Shown here piece by piece: positions 26,577-35,126 of a stretch of 64,000 nt of DNA. The stretch covers positions 1-64,000 of the forward strand of contig NZ_QDFY01000002.1 in assembly GCF_003347635.1 (NCBI RefSeq), read 5' to 3'. The notes beneath the pieces were generated by a model. That model saw nothing but the letters and a program-made list of their open reading frames with translations, did no database searches and had not been told where the DNA came from. The number at the start of each line of letters is the position of its first letter. The first letter of the stretch is position 1. Made by a program: the position numbers and the translations under genes. Origin of the DNA: Sphingosinicella terrae (GTDB taxonomy: Bacteria > Pseudomonadota > Alphaproteobacteria > Sphingomonadales > Sphingomonadaceae).

Positions 26577-28013
26577 TCAGCCCTCGATATTCGCCGGCAC
26601 GGTGGGATCGGCAAGGCCTATGCCGATGCTGGCCCGAGCCGAATCCGCTTCCGAGCTGGTCACCGGATAAGCGCAATAATCCGCCGCATAATAAGCGCTC
26701 GGCCGGTGGTTGCCCGACAGGCCGATGCCGCCGAACGGCGCCTTGGATGGTGCGCCGTTGGTCGGGCCGTTCCAGTTGATCACGCCGGCGCGCACGCCCG
26801 CCCAGAAGCGGTCGTACAGTTCCGGCGCACCGCCGACGAGCGAGGCCGACAGGCCGTAGCGGGTCGCATTCGCTTCGGCGATGGCGCTGTCGAAGTCGGG
26901 GACGCGGACGATCTGGAGGACCGGGCCGAACATCTCGGCGTCGGGCCGGCGCTCGACCTCGGTCACGTCGATCAGCGACGGCGTCAGGAACGGCCGGTCG
27001 TCCTGCTTGCGGTCGAGACGCCGGATGGCACGCCCGCCCCGGCCCATCAGCTCGAGAAAGGTTTCCTGGAGATGGTCCGCCGCGTCATTGTCGATCACGG
27101 GGCCCATGAACGGTGCCGGATTGGCGTGGGGATGGTCGACGATCAGCCGATCGAGCAGCTTGGTGATCGTCTCGATCAGCTCGGCATGATCGCCGTCGCG
27201 GACGATCAATCGCCGCGCGGCGGTGCAGCGCTGGCCGGCGCTCATATAGGCCGACTGGACGGCGATAGCCGCCGCGGCATGGAGATCCTTGGCGTCCCAG
27301 ACGACGAGCGGGTTGTTGCCACCCATCTCGAGCGCGAGGATCTTGTGCGGCGTATCGGCGAACTGGCGGTGCAGGGCAAGGCCGGCGCGGGCCGAGCCGG
27401 TGAACAGCAGTCCGTCGAGGCCGGCCTGGGCGGCGAGCCCCTTGCCGACCTCCGGTCCGCCCTGGACGATCCGGACGACGCCCTCGGGAACACCCGCCTC
27501 GTGATAGAGGCGGACGAGGAACTCACCCACGGCTGGGGTCTTCTCGCTCGGCTTGAACACCACCGCATTGCCGGCGATCAGCGCCGGAACGATGTGTCCG
27601 TTGGGCAGGTGGGCCGGGAAATTGTAGGGACCCAGCACCGCGAGGACGCCGTGCGGCTTGTGCCGAACGGCGACGCGGGCGCCCATCGCGCCTTCGAGCC
27701 GCCGTTGCGCGGTACGTTCCGCATAGGCCGCGACCGAGATGTCGACCTTGTTGATCACCGCCTCGACCTCGGTGCGCGCCTCCCAGAGCGGCTTGCCGGT
27801 CTCGCGGGCGATGAGATCGGCGAAGGGCTCTATCTGGCTGCGCGCGAGATTGGCGAAGCGGCGCAGCGTCTCCACGCGCACGGTGAAGGGACGGGCGGCC
27901 CAGGCCGGCCAGGCGGCGCGGGCGGCGGAAACCTCGGTCGCCGGGTCGCCTGAAAGCCCCGTCCAGAGGGTCTCGCCGGTCGCGGGCTCGAGAGAGGTCA
28001 GCGTGTCAGCCAT
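26577..28013 (-). CDS. astD: Succinylglutamate-semialdehyde dehydrogenase
   Basis: 478 residues. Aldehyde dehydrogenase with the AstD-type sequences LGPYNFPAHLPNGHIVPALIAGNAVVFKPSE, GLDGLLFTGSARAG, ALEMGGNNPLVVWD (catalytic Glu) and SAYMSAGQRCTAARRLIV (catalytic Cys). It oxidises N-succinylglutamate semialdehyde in the arginine succinyltransferase pathway. No astA, astB, astC or astE gene is in the window, so the rest of the pathway would be elsewhere. Confidence 0.87.
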   Translation of the reverse strand: MADTLTSLEPATGETLWTGLSGDPATEVSAARAAWPAWAARPFTVRVETLRRFANLARSQIEPFADLIARETGKPLWEARTEVEAVINKVDISVAAYAERTAQRRLEGAMGARVAVRHKPHGVLAVLGPYNFPAHLPNGHIVPALIAGNAVVFKPSEKTPAVGEFLVRLYHEAGVPEGVVRIVQGGPEVGKGLAAQAGLDGLLFTGSARAGLALHRQFADTPHKILALEMGGNNPLVVWDAKDLHAAAAIAVQSAYMSAGQRCTAARRLIVRDGDHAELIETITKLLDRLIVDHPHANPAPFMGPVIDNDAADHLQETFLELMGRGGRAIRRLDRKQDDRPFLTPSLIDVTEVERRPDAEMFGPVLQIVRVPDFDSAIAEANATRYGLSASLVGGAPELYDRFWAGVRAGVINWNGPTNGAPSKAPFGGIGLSGNHRPSAYYAADYCAYPVTSSEADSARASIGIGLADPTVPANIEG

Positions 28014-28118
28014 CGCCTCCTCATGACGGGCGCGAAAGAATTTTCAAGCATTTGGGAACGGACCGGATAATGGGGCGCCCTGTGTGGCGCGGGAATCGCG
28101 CGGGCACAAGGACATGGA

Positions 28119-29534
28119 TCATCCCGACGCCCGCATCGCCTCGCCCATCCGCCTGAGCGCGGCGATCTTGGCTTCGAGCGCGGACCAGTCGTCCGCCTCG
28201 TCGATCCGGGCCCAGATCGCCTCGACCTCGTCTATGTGCATCGAGCAGGGCTCGCCATCCGACCAATAGGGAAAAGCGAGCGCGCCGGGCCGCGCCTCGT
28301 GCCTGGCGACGAGCCTGCGGAAGTCGTCGAAAGGCTCCTCGCGGTAAGCGGATGCTGCCGGGCCGTCCGCACGAAGCGCACCGCCTCGCCAGTCGAAGAA
28401 GAAGCGGTCGATCCCGACGGTGCGGCGCGCAAGGGCGGTCTCGATCGCTCCGACCAGCTCTAGATCGTGCGCGAGCTCGCCCGGCACCAAGGCGAGCCGC
28501 GCGAACAGGGCATCCCGCAGCGCCTCCTGGAATCGCGACGGGAAGGAATCGAGGACCGGCGTCAGCGCCTCGGGCGGTGCCAGCGCGGTGAGCGATCGGG
28601 CGAGCTGGAGCAGGTCCCAATGGATCGCCTCGGGCTGCCGCCCGAACGAATAGAGGCCGGCATGGTCGAAATAGGCGGCGGTGAAGTGGCCGTCCCAGAA
28701 GGGCGTCCATCGCCACGGACCGTAATCGAAGCTCTCGGCGCTGATCGCGATATTGTCGCTGTTGAGGACGCCGTGGACGAAGCCGGCCGCGATGTAGGAT
28801 GCGGCGAGCCGCGCCACGCCGGCCGCGACCCGATCCAGCAAGCGGATCGCGTCCGCCTCGTCCTCGTCGTTCGGCTCTTCGCCATAGAGGAAATGGAGGC
28901 AGTAGCGAGTCAGCCGCGCCATCTCCTCGGCCTGCTTGAAGAAGGCCAGCCGCTGGAACGTGCCGATCCGGATATGGCCGTGGCCGAGCCTCACGAGGAC
29001 GCAGGCGCGAGTGGGGGAGGGCTCGTCGTTGCGTTCCAGCGCCTCGCCGGTCTCGACGAGGGAGAAGGTCTTGCTCGTCTCGACCCCCAGCGCCTCGAGC
29101 ATTTCGGTCGCGAGCACCTCGCGCACGCCGCCCTTCAGGGTCAGCCGGCCGTCGCCGAAGCGGCTGAAGGGGGTCTGCCCCGAACCCTTGGTGCCGAGAT
29201 CGAGCAGCCGTCCGGCCCCGTCGCGCAGCTGGGCGAACAGGAAACCGCGGCCATCGCCTATGTCGGGATTGTACACGCGGAACTGGTGGCCGTGATAGCG
29301 CAGCGCCAGCGGCTGCTCGAGATTGTCGGGGAGGGGGTCGAAGCGGGCAAAATGCCGGACCCATTGCTCGTCGTCGAGGTCTCCGAGGCCGACCGCCGGC
29401 GCCCATCGATCGTTGCGGAACCGAAGGAGGGCTTGGGGAAAATCGGCAGCCTCGACCGGATCGTAAAAGGCGTCTCCGAGATCGAGAATCGCTTTCGCGG
29501 GGCGATAGGGGGCGGGTTGCGGAAGCGTCGCCAT
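28119..29534 (-). CDS. selO: Protein adenylyltransferase SelO (YdiU family)
   Basis: 471 residues from MATLPQPAPYRPAKAIL. SelO pseudokinases transfer AMP to protein hydroxyl groups and link to redox regulation. Landmarks are LALRYHGHQFRVYNPDIGDGRG, DLGTKGSGQTPFSRFGDGRLTLKGGVRE (nucleotide loop) and AAGFVHGVLNSDNIAISAESFDYGP (metal-binding Asn/Asp). The long C-terminal cysteine-bearing extension of eukaryotic SelO is absent; a single Cys sits late in GEPCSMH. It is divergent from the alpha/beta hydrolase with 36 bases between starts. Confidence 0.92.
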   Translation of the reverse strand: MATLPQPAPYRPAKAILDLGDAFYDPVEAADFPQALLRFRNDRWAPAVGLGDLDDEQWVRHFARFDPLPDNLEQPLALRYHGHQFRVYNPDIGDGRGFLFAQLRDGAGRLLDLGTKGSGQTPFSRFGDGRLTLKGGVREVLATEMLEALGVETSKTFSLVETGEALERNDEPSPTRACVLVRLGHGHIRIGTFQRLAFFKQAEEMARLTRYCLHFLYGEEPNDEDEADAIRLLDRVAAGVARLAASYIAAGFVHGVLNSDNIAISAESFDYGPWRWTPFWDGHFTAAYFDHAGLYSFGRQPEAIHWDLLQLARSLTALAPPEALTPVLDSFPSRFQEALRDALFARLALVPGELAHDLELVGAIETALARRTVGIDRFFFDWRGGALRADGPAASAYREEPFDDFRRLVARHEARPGALAFPYWSDGEPCSMHIDEVEAIWARIDEADDWSALEAKIAALRRMGEAMRASG

Positions 29535-29570
29535 CAGTCGATAGGAACCGGAAAAGGCGGGGAAACGGGC

Positions 29571-30428
29571 ATGGCTGACTGGTCCGATGGCTATTGGTGG
29601 TCGAACGACGGGCTGCGGCTCCACTATCGCGAATACGGCTCCGACACGAGCCGGCCGCCGATCCTGTGCATTCCGGGGCTGACCCGTAACGCCCGCGACT
29701 TCGAAGGGGTTGCCGATCGTCTCGCCGGAGAGTGGCGGGTGATCTGCGTCGATCTGCGCGGCCGCGGCGAGAGTGCCTATGCCAAGGATCCGATGAGTTA
29801 CGTCCCGCTGACCTATCTGCAGGACATCGAGGCGCTCGTCCGCGAGCTCGCTCTGGAGCGCTTCGTCCTGTTCGGCACGTCGCTGGGCGGGCTCATCACG
29901 ATGCTGCTGGCGATGAGCGACAGCGGCAGGATCGCCGCCGCCCTGCTCAACGATATCGGGCCGGCGATCGAACCGCGCGGGCTCGAGCATATCCGCTCCT
30001 ACGTCGGCAAGGCGCAGAGCTGGCCCACCTGGCTCCATGCGGCGCGGTCGCTGTCGGAAGCGCAGCGTGACCGCTACCCCGATTGGGACATCGACGAATG
30101 GCTGGTCTTCGCCAAACGCGTCTGCAAGCTCACGCCGAAGGGTCGCATCGTCCTCGACTATGACCTGCGCCTCGCCGAGCCGTTCAAGCTCCCCGGCGGG
30201 GAGGCCGGGGTCGATCTCTGGCCGGCCTTCCGCAGCCTTGCCGAGGTGCCGACCCTGCTCGTGCGCGGCGCATTGTCGGACCTGCTCAGCGCCGAGACCG
30301 CCGCGCGGATGCAGGCCGAGCATCCGTACCTCGAGCTCGTCACCGTGCCGGGTGTCGGTCATGCGCCGACGCTGGACGAGCCCGAGGCCGTGGCCGGCAT
30401 CGAGCGGCTTCTGCACCGCGTGCGCTAG
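29571..30428 (+). CDS. Alpha/beta hydrolase
   Basis: 285 residues from MADWSDGYWWSNDGLRLHYREYG. The nucleophile elbow is GTSLGG, the oxyanion region PILCIPGLTRNARDF, and the His is in GVGHAPTLDEPEAV; the acid is in VRGALSDLLS. This is the generic fold of esterases, haloperoxidase-like and epoxide-hydrolase-like enzymes, and substrate is not predictable. Its stop TAG interlocks with the stop of the convergent SDR gene (overlap of three bases). Confidence 0.85.
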   Translation: MADWSDGYWWSNDGLRLHYREYGSDTSRPPILCIPGLTRNARDFEGVADRLAGEWRVICVDLRGRGESAYAKDPMSYVPLTYLQDIEALVRELALERFVLFGTSLGGLITMLLAMSDSGRIAAALLNDIGPAIEPRGLEHIRSYVGKAQSWPTWLHAARSLSEAQRDRYPDWDIDEWLVFAKRVCKLTPKGRIVLDYDLRLAEPFKLPGGEAGVDLWPAFRSLAEVPTLLVRGALSDLLSAETAARMQAEHPYLELVTVPGVGHAPTLDEPEAVAGIERLLHRVR

Positions 30429-31072
30429 TCGCCCTTCGGCCGCAGCGACTCGATCAGTTCCAAATTCACTTCGGTCGGCATGGCGTCCACGATCTGGCGG
30501 TGGCGGGCCTCGACGGCGTCTCGCCATTCGCCATGGGTGATGCAGTAGAGGCGGTTCTCGCGGATCGCCCGGACCACCATGCCGCCGACCACGTCCGGCT
30601 CCATCCACAGGTCCGACACCCGGCGCTGGCCGAGCCGCTCGGCCGCTTCGCTGAAGGCGCGGCTCGTCGGGAAGCGGTCGGGGCGATTGCGGCCGAGCTC
30701 GTGGATCCGGCTCTTGATCGGTCCGGGGCAGAGCACGGTGACGCCGATGCCGTCCGGGGCGAGATCGTCCCGGATCGACTCGCTCAAGCCGATGACAGCC
30801 GCTTTGGCGGTGGCGTAGATCGCCATGAAGCTCGGCATCTGGACCAGCCCGGCAAGCGAGGCGGTGTTGACGACATGGCCGCCGCGACCTCCGGCCCGGA
30901 TCCTCGGGACGAAGGCCTGCAGGCCGTTGACGACACCGCCGAGATTGACGGCGAGGCCAAAGTCCCAATCGGCATAGGTCGCTTCGCGCAGCGGCCCCTC
31001 GATGCCGATGCCGATGCCGATGCCGCTGGCGCCGCCCGTGACGAACGCCACCCGATCGCGAAAATCGTCCAT
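30425..31072 (-). CDS. SDR-family oxidoreductase with internal in-frame deletion
   Basis: 215 residues starting MDDFRDRVAFVTGGASGIG. The N-terminal Rossmann glycine motif runs straight into GIGIGIGIEGPLREATYADWDFGLAVNLGGVVNGLQAF, a segment that normally follows the NNAG motif about 70 residues later. The active site is intact: NTASLAGL with Ser, and YATAK. The C-terminal part (RPDRFPTSRAF, DLWMEPD, ITHGEWRDAVEARHRQI) is complete. The missing part would be beta2 to beta4 of the cofactor fold. The junction is a tandem GGCATC repeat. The product is probably non-functional, or the gap may be an assembly artefact. Confidence 0.75.
   Translation of the reverse strand: MDDFRDRVAFVTGGASGIGIGIGIEGPLREATYADWDFGLAVNLGGVVNGLQAFVPRIRAGGRGGHVVNTASLAGLVQMPSFMAIYATAKAAVIGLSESIRDDLAPDGIGVTVLCPGPIKSRIHELGRNRPDRFPTSRAFSEAAERLGQRRVSDLWMEPDVVGGMVVRAIRENRLYCITHGEWRDAVEARHRQIVDAMPTEVNLELIESLRPKGD
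31001..31024 (-). repeat. Four tandem GGCATC hexamers at the SDR deletion junction
   Basis: The plus strand reads GATGCC four times without a mismatch, encoding Gly-Ile four times in the SDR frame. It is exactly where the protein skips from the GxxxGxG loop to post-NNAG sequence, so repeat-mediated deletion is likely. Confidence 0.85.
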
Positions 31073-31158
31073 GCGTCTTCCTCCCCGATGGCTTTGTCGG
31101 CCGATCCAGCGCCGCGCAAGGCAATCGCATCTTGGTCGTGCCTGCGCCATAAGCGGGC

Positions 31159-32301
31159 ATGGCTGGCCCGGTGCGCATCCTCCACTGTCACTCCACCTTC
31201 TCGCTCGGCGGCAAGGAAGCGCGGGCGGTCCGGCTGATGAATGCGTTCGGCGATGCCGCCGCGCATGTCGTGATCAGCGCCATGCCGGACCGTCTCGGCG
31301 CGCGCGCCGCGATCGCGCCCGGCACCGACGCGACCTTTCCGGCCGATGCGCCGCCGCTCTCGGGCCGGACGACGCCGGCGCGGCTCTGGCGCCTGGCGCG
31401 CTACCTCCGCGGCTTCGATCTCGTCCTCACCTACAATTGGGGCGGGTTCGATGCGGTGATGGCTCGGCGCCTGTTTGGCGGGCCGCCGATCGTCCACCAC
31501 GAGGACGGCTTCAACGAGGACGAGACGGCAAGGCTGAAGACCCGCCGCAACCTCTACCGGCAAATCGGCCTCACCGCCGCGCATCGGCTGATCGTGCCGT
31601 CACGGCGGCTGGAGGCGATCGCCCGCCACGCGTGGCGCCAGCCCTCTCGACGGGTCGTCCGGATCGCCAATGGCGTCGCGGTTCCCGATTACGCCGTGCC
31701 GCCCGAGTCCGAAGCCATTCCTGGGTTCGAGCGCCGGCCGGGTGAGGTGGTGATCGGCACGGTCGCCGGCCTGCGCGCCGTCAAGAATCTGCCGAGGCTC
31801 GTCCGGGCCTTCGCTGCGATGCGCCACCGGGAATCGCGGCTGGTGATCGTCGGCGAGGGGCCGGAAAGCGAGCGTCTCGTGCAGGCGGCGCGGGCGGCCG
31901 GCATAGACGGCCGGCTGCTGTTGCCCGGCTTCTTGGCCGAGCCCTGTCGCTGGATCGGCCATTTCGACATCTTCGCCCTGTCCTCCGACAGCGAGCAGTT
32001 TCCGATCTCCCTCGTCGAGGCGATGGCGGCCGGGCTGCCGGCGGTGGCGACCGGCGTCGGTGACGTCCCAGACATGGTGTCGGACGACAACCGGCCGCTC
32101 ATCGTCGACCCGTCGGACGAGGCCGCCTTCGCCGCCGCGCTCGACAGCCTGGCGGATCAGCCGCGCCTGCGCCGCGCGATCGGCGCGGCCAATCGCGAGA
32201 AAGCGCGAGCCGAATATGACGAGACCAGGATGATCGCGGCTTATGCCCGCCTCTATGGTGAAGCCATCGGCCGTCCTGATGCGTTTCTCGGAATTGGATG
32301 A
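31159..32301 (+). CDS. GT4-like glycosyltransferase
   Basis: 380 residues, two Rossmann-like halves. N-terminal acceptor domain: RILHCHSTFSLGGKEARAVRLMNAFG. C-terminal donor domain: VIGTVAGLRAVKNLPRLVRAFA, RLVIVGEGPESERL, LLPGFLAEP and SDSEQFPISLVEAMAAGLPAVATGVGDVPDMV, the E-x7-E donor site of GT4 retaining transferases. It acts on the cytoplasmic face, probably in polysaccharide or glycolipid synthesis, but no other glycan gene lies beside it. Confidence 0.88.
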   Translation: MAGPVRILHCHSTFSLGGKEARAVRLMNAFGDAAAHVVISAMPDRLGARAAIAPGTDATFPADAPPLSGRTTPARLWRLARYLRGFDLVLTYNWGGFDAVMARRLFGGPPIVHHEDGFNEDETARLKTRRNLYRQIGLTAAHRLIVPSRRLEAIARHAWRQPSRRVVRIANGVAVPDYAVPPESEAIPGFERRPGEVVIGTVAGLRAVKNLPRLVRAFAAMRHRESRLVIVGEGPESERLVQAARAAGIDGRLLLPGFLAEPCRWIGHFDIFALSSDSEQFPISLVEAMAAGLPAVATGVGDVPDMVSDDNRPLIVDPSDEAAFAAALDSLADQPRLRRAIGAANREKARAEYDETRMIAAYARLYGEAIGRPDAFLGIG

Positions 32302-32360
32302 CCTTTTTTGCCAGCCGACGGCAATGCGCTTATAGGCGGCGGATTGTTCTGGGAGGCATG

Positions 32361-33767
32361 ATGTTCAAGGGTATCAGCCCGATCCTCTATGCGGGCCGTG
32401 AAGTGCTGCCGCTTATCGAGGGCGGAAAAGGCGTATCGGCTACCAACCATATGAGCTCGGGTGCCTGGGCGGCCGCCGGAGGGATCGGCACCGTCTCCGC
32501 GGTCAATGCCGACAGTTACGATCCGGAGGGGAAGATCATTCCCCAGATCTACCATGCCCTGACCCGGCGCGAGCGTCACGAGGAGCTGATCCGCTACGCG
32601 ATCGACGGGGCGGCCCAGCAGGTCCAGCGCGCCTATGACGTCGCCAGCGGCCGCGGCGCGATCAACATCAACGTCCTGTGGGAAATGGGCGGCGCGCAGC
32701 GTGTCCTCCAGGGCGTGCTCGAGCGCACCCGCGGCCTGGTTTCCGGCGTCACCTGCGGAGCCGGCATGCCCTACAAGCTTTCGGAGATCGCGGCCTCCTA
32801 CGGGGTCAGCTACCTGCCGATCATCAGCTCCGCCCGCGCCTTCCGCGCCTTGTGGAAGCGCGCTTATCACAAGGCGGCCGAGTGGCTCGGCGCCGTCGTC
32901 TACGAGGATCCGTGGCTCGCCGGCGGCCATAACGGCCTCAGCAACGCCGAGGACCCGCTCAAGCCCGAGGATCCCTATCCGCGCGTCAAGGCGTTGCGCG
33001 AGACGATGCGCGAGGGCGGCATTCCCGACACGGTGCCGATCATTATGGCCGGCGGCGTCTGGAACCTCAAGGAATGGGAGCATTGGATCGACAATCCGGA
33101 GCTCGGCCAGATCGCGTTCCAGTTCGGAACGCGGCCGCTGCTCACCCAGGAGAGCCCGATTCCCGAGGAATGGAAGCAGCGGCTGATGACGCTCGAGGAC
33201 GGGGACGTGCTGCTGCATCGCTTTTCGCCGACCGGCTTCTACTCATCGGCCGTGCGCAACCGTTTCCTGCGGAGCCTGGAGGCGCGTTCCCATCGCCAGA
33301 TCGCCTTCACCAAGGAGCCGCTGGGCGATCACGCCTTTCAGCTCGACGTCGGTGTCGGCAACAAGAAGAACTATTGGGTGACCAAGGGCGACCTGCTCCA
33401 CGCGCGCGAATGGTTTGCCCAGGGCTTCACCGAAGCGATCAAGACGCCGGACGAGACCCTCGTCTTCACCACGCCGGAAGAGAAGCACATGATCCGCAAG
33501 GATCAGGCGGAATGCATGGGCTGCCTTTCGCAATGCGCCTTCTCCTCCTGGGCGGACAATGAGAAGAATACGACCGGCCGCCTCGCCGACCCGCGCAGCT
33601 TCTGCATCCAGAAGACGCTTCAGGACATCGCGCATGGCGGGCCGGTCGAGGATAATCTCATGTTCGCCGGTCATGCCGCCTTCCGCTTCAAGACCGATCC
33701 TTTCTATTCGAACGGTTTCGTGCCGACGGTGAAGCAGCTCGTCGAACGCATCCAGACGGGTTATTGA
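32361..33767 (+). CDS. Nitronate monooxygenase-like flavin oxidoreductase with Cys cluster
   Basis: 468 residues. GGGAGG at 32351-32356 favours the ATG at 32361 over the adjacent ATG at 32358. The TIM-barrel flavin features are SSGAWAAAGGIGTVSAVNAD, TCGAGMPYKLSEIA and PIIMAGGVWNLKEWEHW. The C-terminal part has four cysteines, C385-x2-C388-x3-C392-x22-C415, in ECMGCLSQCAFSSW and SFCIQK, which looks like an iron-sulfur or zinc site. The family is longer than classical nitronate monooxygenase (about 350 residues), and the physiological substrate is unknown. Confidence 0.8.
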   Translation: MFKGISPILYAGREVLPLIEGGKGVSATNHMSSGAWAAAGGIGTVSAVNADSYDPEGKIIPQIYHALTRRERHEELIRYAIDGAAQQVQRAYDVASGRGAININVLWEMGGAQRVLQGVLERTRGLVSGVTCGAGMPYKLSEIAASYGVSYLPIISSARAFRALWKRAYHKAAEWLGAVVYEDPWLAGGHNGLSNAEDPLKPEDPYPRVKALRETMREGGIPDTVPIIMAGGVWNLKEWEHWIDNPELGQIAFQFGTRPLLTQESPIPEEWKQRLMTLEDGDVLLHRFSPTGFYSSAVRNRFLRSLEARSHRQIAFTKEPLGDHAFQLDVGVGNKKNYWVTKGDLLHAREWFAQGFTEAIKTPDETLVFTTPEEKHMIRKDQAECMGCLSQCAFSSWADNEKNTTGRLADPRSFCIQKTLQDIAHGGPVEDNLMFAGHAAFRFKTDPFYSNGFVPTVKQLVERIQTGY

Positions 33768-33793
33768 CGGACCGCGCAGCGAGGGGAGCGCCA

Positions 33794-34279
33794 TTGCCGA
33801 GATCCATCCTTGCCGTGCTGGCCCTGCTGGCGGCGCTGCTGTCGATCCCGTCCGCCGACGCCCAGCAGCGCCAGACGCCTTATTGGGCGTCGATTTCGTC
33901 GAGCCAGGCGCTGATGAGGACGGGGCCGGGCCGCAATTATCCCGGTACATGGCTCTACGTCCGGCCGAACCTGCCGGTCCGCGTCATCGAGGTCTATCAG
34001 GATTGGCGCAAGGTCGAGGATCCGAACGGCACCAGCGGCTGGATGTTCGTCCGGCTGCTGAGCGACACCCGAACCGCGATCGTGCGGGGCGACGCGCCGC
34101 GGCCGATGCACGAGCGTGCGGATCCGGCCTCCCCGGTGCGTTATCGCGTCGAGCCGGGCGTGGTCGGGCAGATCAGCCGTTGCGCCGAAGGCTGGTGCCG
34201 GCTGGAAGTGGGGCAGCGTGCCGGTTTCGTTCGCGCCGAGCATGTCTGGGGCGTCGATCCGCGCGAGACGGTCGGCTGA
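33794..34279 (+). CDS. Secreted SH3-domain protein
   Basis: 161 residues from a TTG codon at 33794, chosen because GAGGGGAG ends 5 bases upstream; a TTG at 33764 overlapping the previous stop is an alternative. The signal peptide is LAVLALLAALLSIPSADAQ. The mature part is two bacterial SH3-like repeats (ALMRTGPGRNYPGTWLYVRPNLPVRVIEVYQDWRKVEDPNGTSGWM, then ASPVRYRVEPGVVGQISRCAEGWCRLEVGQRAGFVRAEHVWG). Such domains bind cell wall or other proteins. It is followed 4 bases later by the DUF6916 gene. Confidence 0.82.
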   Translation: MPRSILAVLALLAALLSIPSADAQQRQTPYWASISSSQALMRTGPGRNYPGTWLYVRPNLPVRVIEVYQDWRKVEDPNGTSGWMFVRLLSDTRTAIVRGDAPRPMHERADPASPVRYRVEPGVVGQISRCAEGWCRLEVGQRAGFVRAEHVWGVDPRETVG

Positions 34280-34283
34280 ACCG

Positions 34284-34565
34284 ATGGAAGACCTCACCTT
34301 CGACGATTTCCAGCCTCTCGAGAGCCGTTCGCTGCCGGTGGCGGTGGGGGACGAAGCCGTGCAGCTCCGGCTGGATTCGGTCGAGGCGCTCCCGGCTTCG
34401 GCCCGGGCGGCCGGCGCCTTCCGGCTCGAATTTGTCGGGCCGAGCCAACCGCTGCTGACGCAAGGCACGTACGAATTCGATCTCGGAAGCGAGCGCCGCG
34501 AGATCTTCATCGTCCCGATCGGCCTCGGCCAGGACGGCGCGCGCTACGAGGCCGTCTTCTTCTGA
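34284..34565 (+). CDS. DUF6916 family protein, cytoplasmic form
   Basis: 93 residues, MEDLTFDDFQPLESRSL, with no signal peptide. It is beta-rich and ends YEFDLGSERREIFIVPIGLGQDGARYEAVFF. The pattern of LRL-VE-LP, a buried F-LEF strand and the terminal R-Y-E-A-x-F is shared with the Tat-exported protein encoded at 35127-35576, so the two are paralogues. I recall DUF6916 as a family that lies next to tail-collar (MdpB-like) genes. Function unknown. Confidence 0.72.
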   Translation: MEDLTFDDFQPLESRSLPVAVGDEAVQLRLDSVEALPASARAAGAFRLEFVGPSQPLLTQGTYEFDLGSERREIFIVPIGLGQDGARYEAVFF

Positions 34566-34574
34566 GCGGCTGAG

Positions 34575-34596
34575 GCGGGCTGCCGCGGCAGCCCGC
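34575..34596. terminator. Hairpin between convergent DUF6916 and GNAT genes
   Basis: GCGGGCTGC and GCAGCCCGC form a perfect 9-bp stem with a CGCG loop; it lies 9 bases after one stop and just before the other. Likely a bidirectional transcription end, though without a U-run. Confidence 0.4.
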
Positions 34597-34597
34597 G

Positions 34598-35113
34598 TCA
34601 TGCGGTGCGGTCGGTCGCGGCCGGCGCCCATTCCATGAGAAGATGGATGCCCTTGTCCTCGGCGACGGTGAAGCCGAGTCGCTCGTACAGCCGCCGCGCG
34701 GGATTGTGGACGTCGACATGGATGGACACGCGCTTGCCCGCCGCCGCCGCGGCAGCCAGGATGTCGGTCAGCAGGGCGCCGCCAAGGCCTCGGCCACGTG
34801 CCCGGGGAAGCAGCGAGATGTCGATGATCCGGAACTCGCGGCTCCATTCGACGAGGTAGAGGCGGCCCAGCGGTTCCCCGTCCCGCTCCAGGATGAGCCA
34901 TTCGGCGCCCTCGTAATGGGCCCGGTAATGGCGATGCTGGGCGTCGTGCTGGTGGGTCAGGAATGCGCGACGCATCTCTGCTGGCCAGCCGGTCGCGGCG
35001 AGCTCCTCCTCCCGGGTCGAGGCGTAAAGCGCCTCCACGAAAGGGAGGTCGGCGTCGGTCATGGCGCGGGCCGACACGGCGTAAGCTGCCGCTGAGCGCA
35101 GGGGAGGCGGCAT
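34598..35113 (-). CDS. GNAT-family N-acetyltransferase
   Basis: 171 residues from MPPPLRSAAAYAVSARAMTDADLPFVEALYASTREEELA. The acetyl-CoA site is ISLLPRARGRGLGGALLTDILAAA, followed by VSIHVDVHNPARRLYERLGF, the usual motif A and B. The sequence QHDAQHRHYRAHYEGAEWLILERDGEPLGRLY marks a GNAT subgroup that I associate with this gene neighbourhood. It is the last gene of the tail-collar operon, 13 bases after the Tat-DUF6916 gene. It may acetylate a product of the operon. Confidence 0.83.
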   Translation of the reverse strand: MPPPLRSAAAYAVSARAMTDADLPFVEALYASTREEELAATGWPAEMRRAFLTHQHDAQHRHYRAHYEGAEWLILERDGEPLGRLYLVEWSREFRIIDISLLPRARGRGLGGALLTDILAAAAAAGKRVSIHVDVHNPARRLYERLGFTVAEDKGIHLLMEWAPAATDRTA

Positions 35114-35126
35114 CGCGACCGCCGCT

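Noticed and set aside
24328-26676. A 782-codon minus-strand frame across the S9 peptidase
   Set aside because: The plus-strand gene has signal peptide and full catalytic triad; the antisense frame has none of these.
28055-28076. GGAAC as a second EcfG promoter near astD
   Set aside because: No GTT at the required 16-18 base distance and wrong orientation for the gene it precedes.
31001-31024. Short tandem repeat as CRISPR or microsatellite array
   Set aside because: Only four 6-base units with no spacers, inside a coding frame; better explained as the junction of an SDR deletion.
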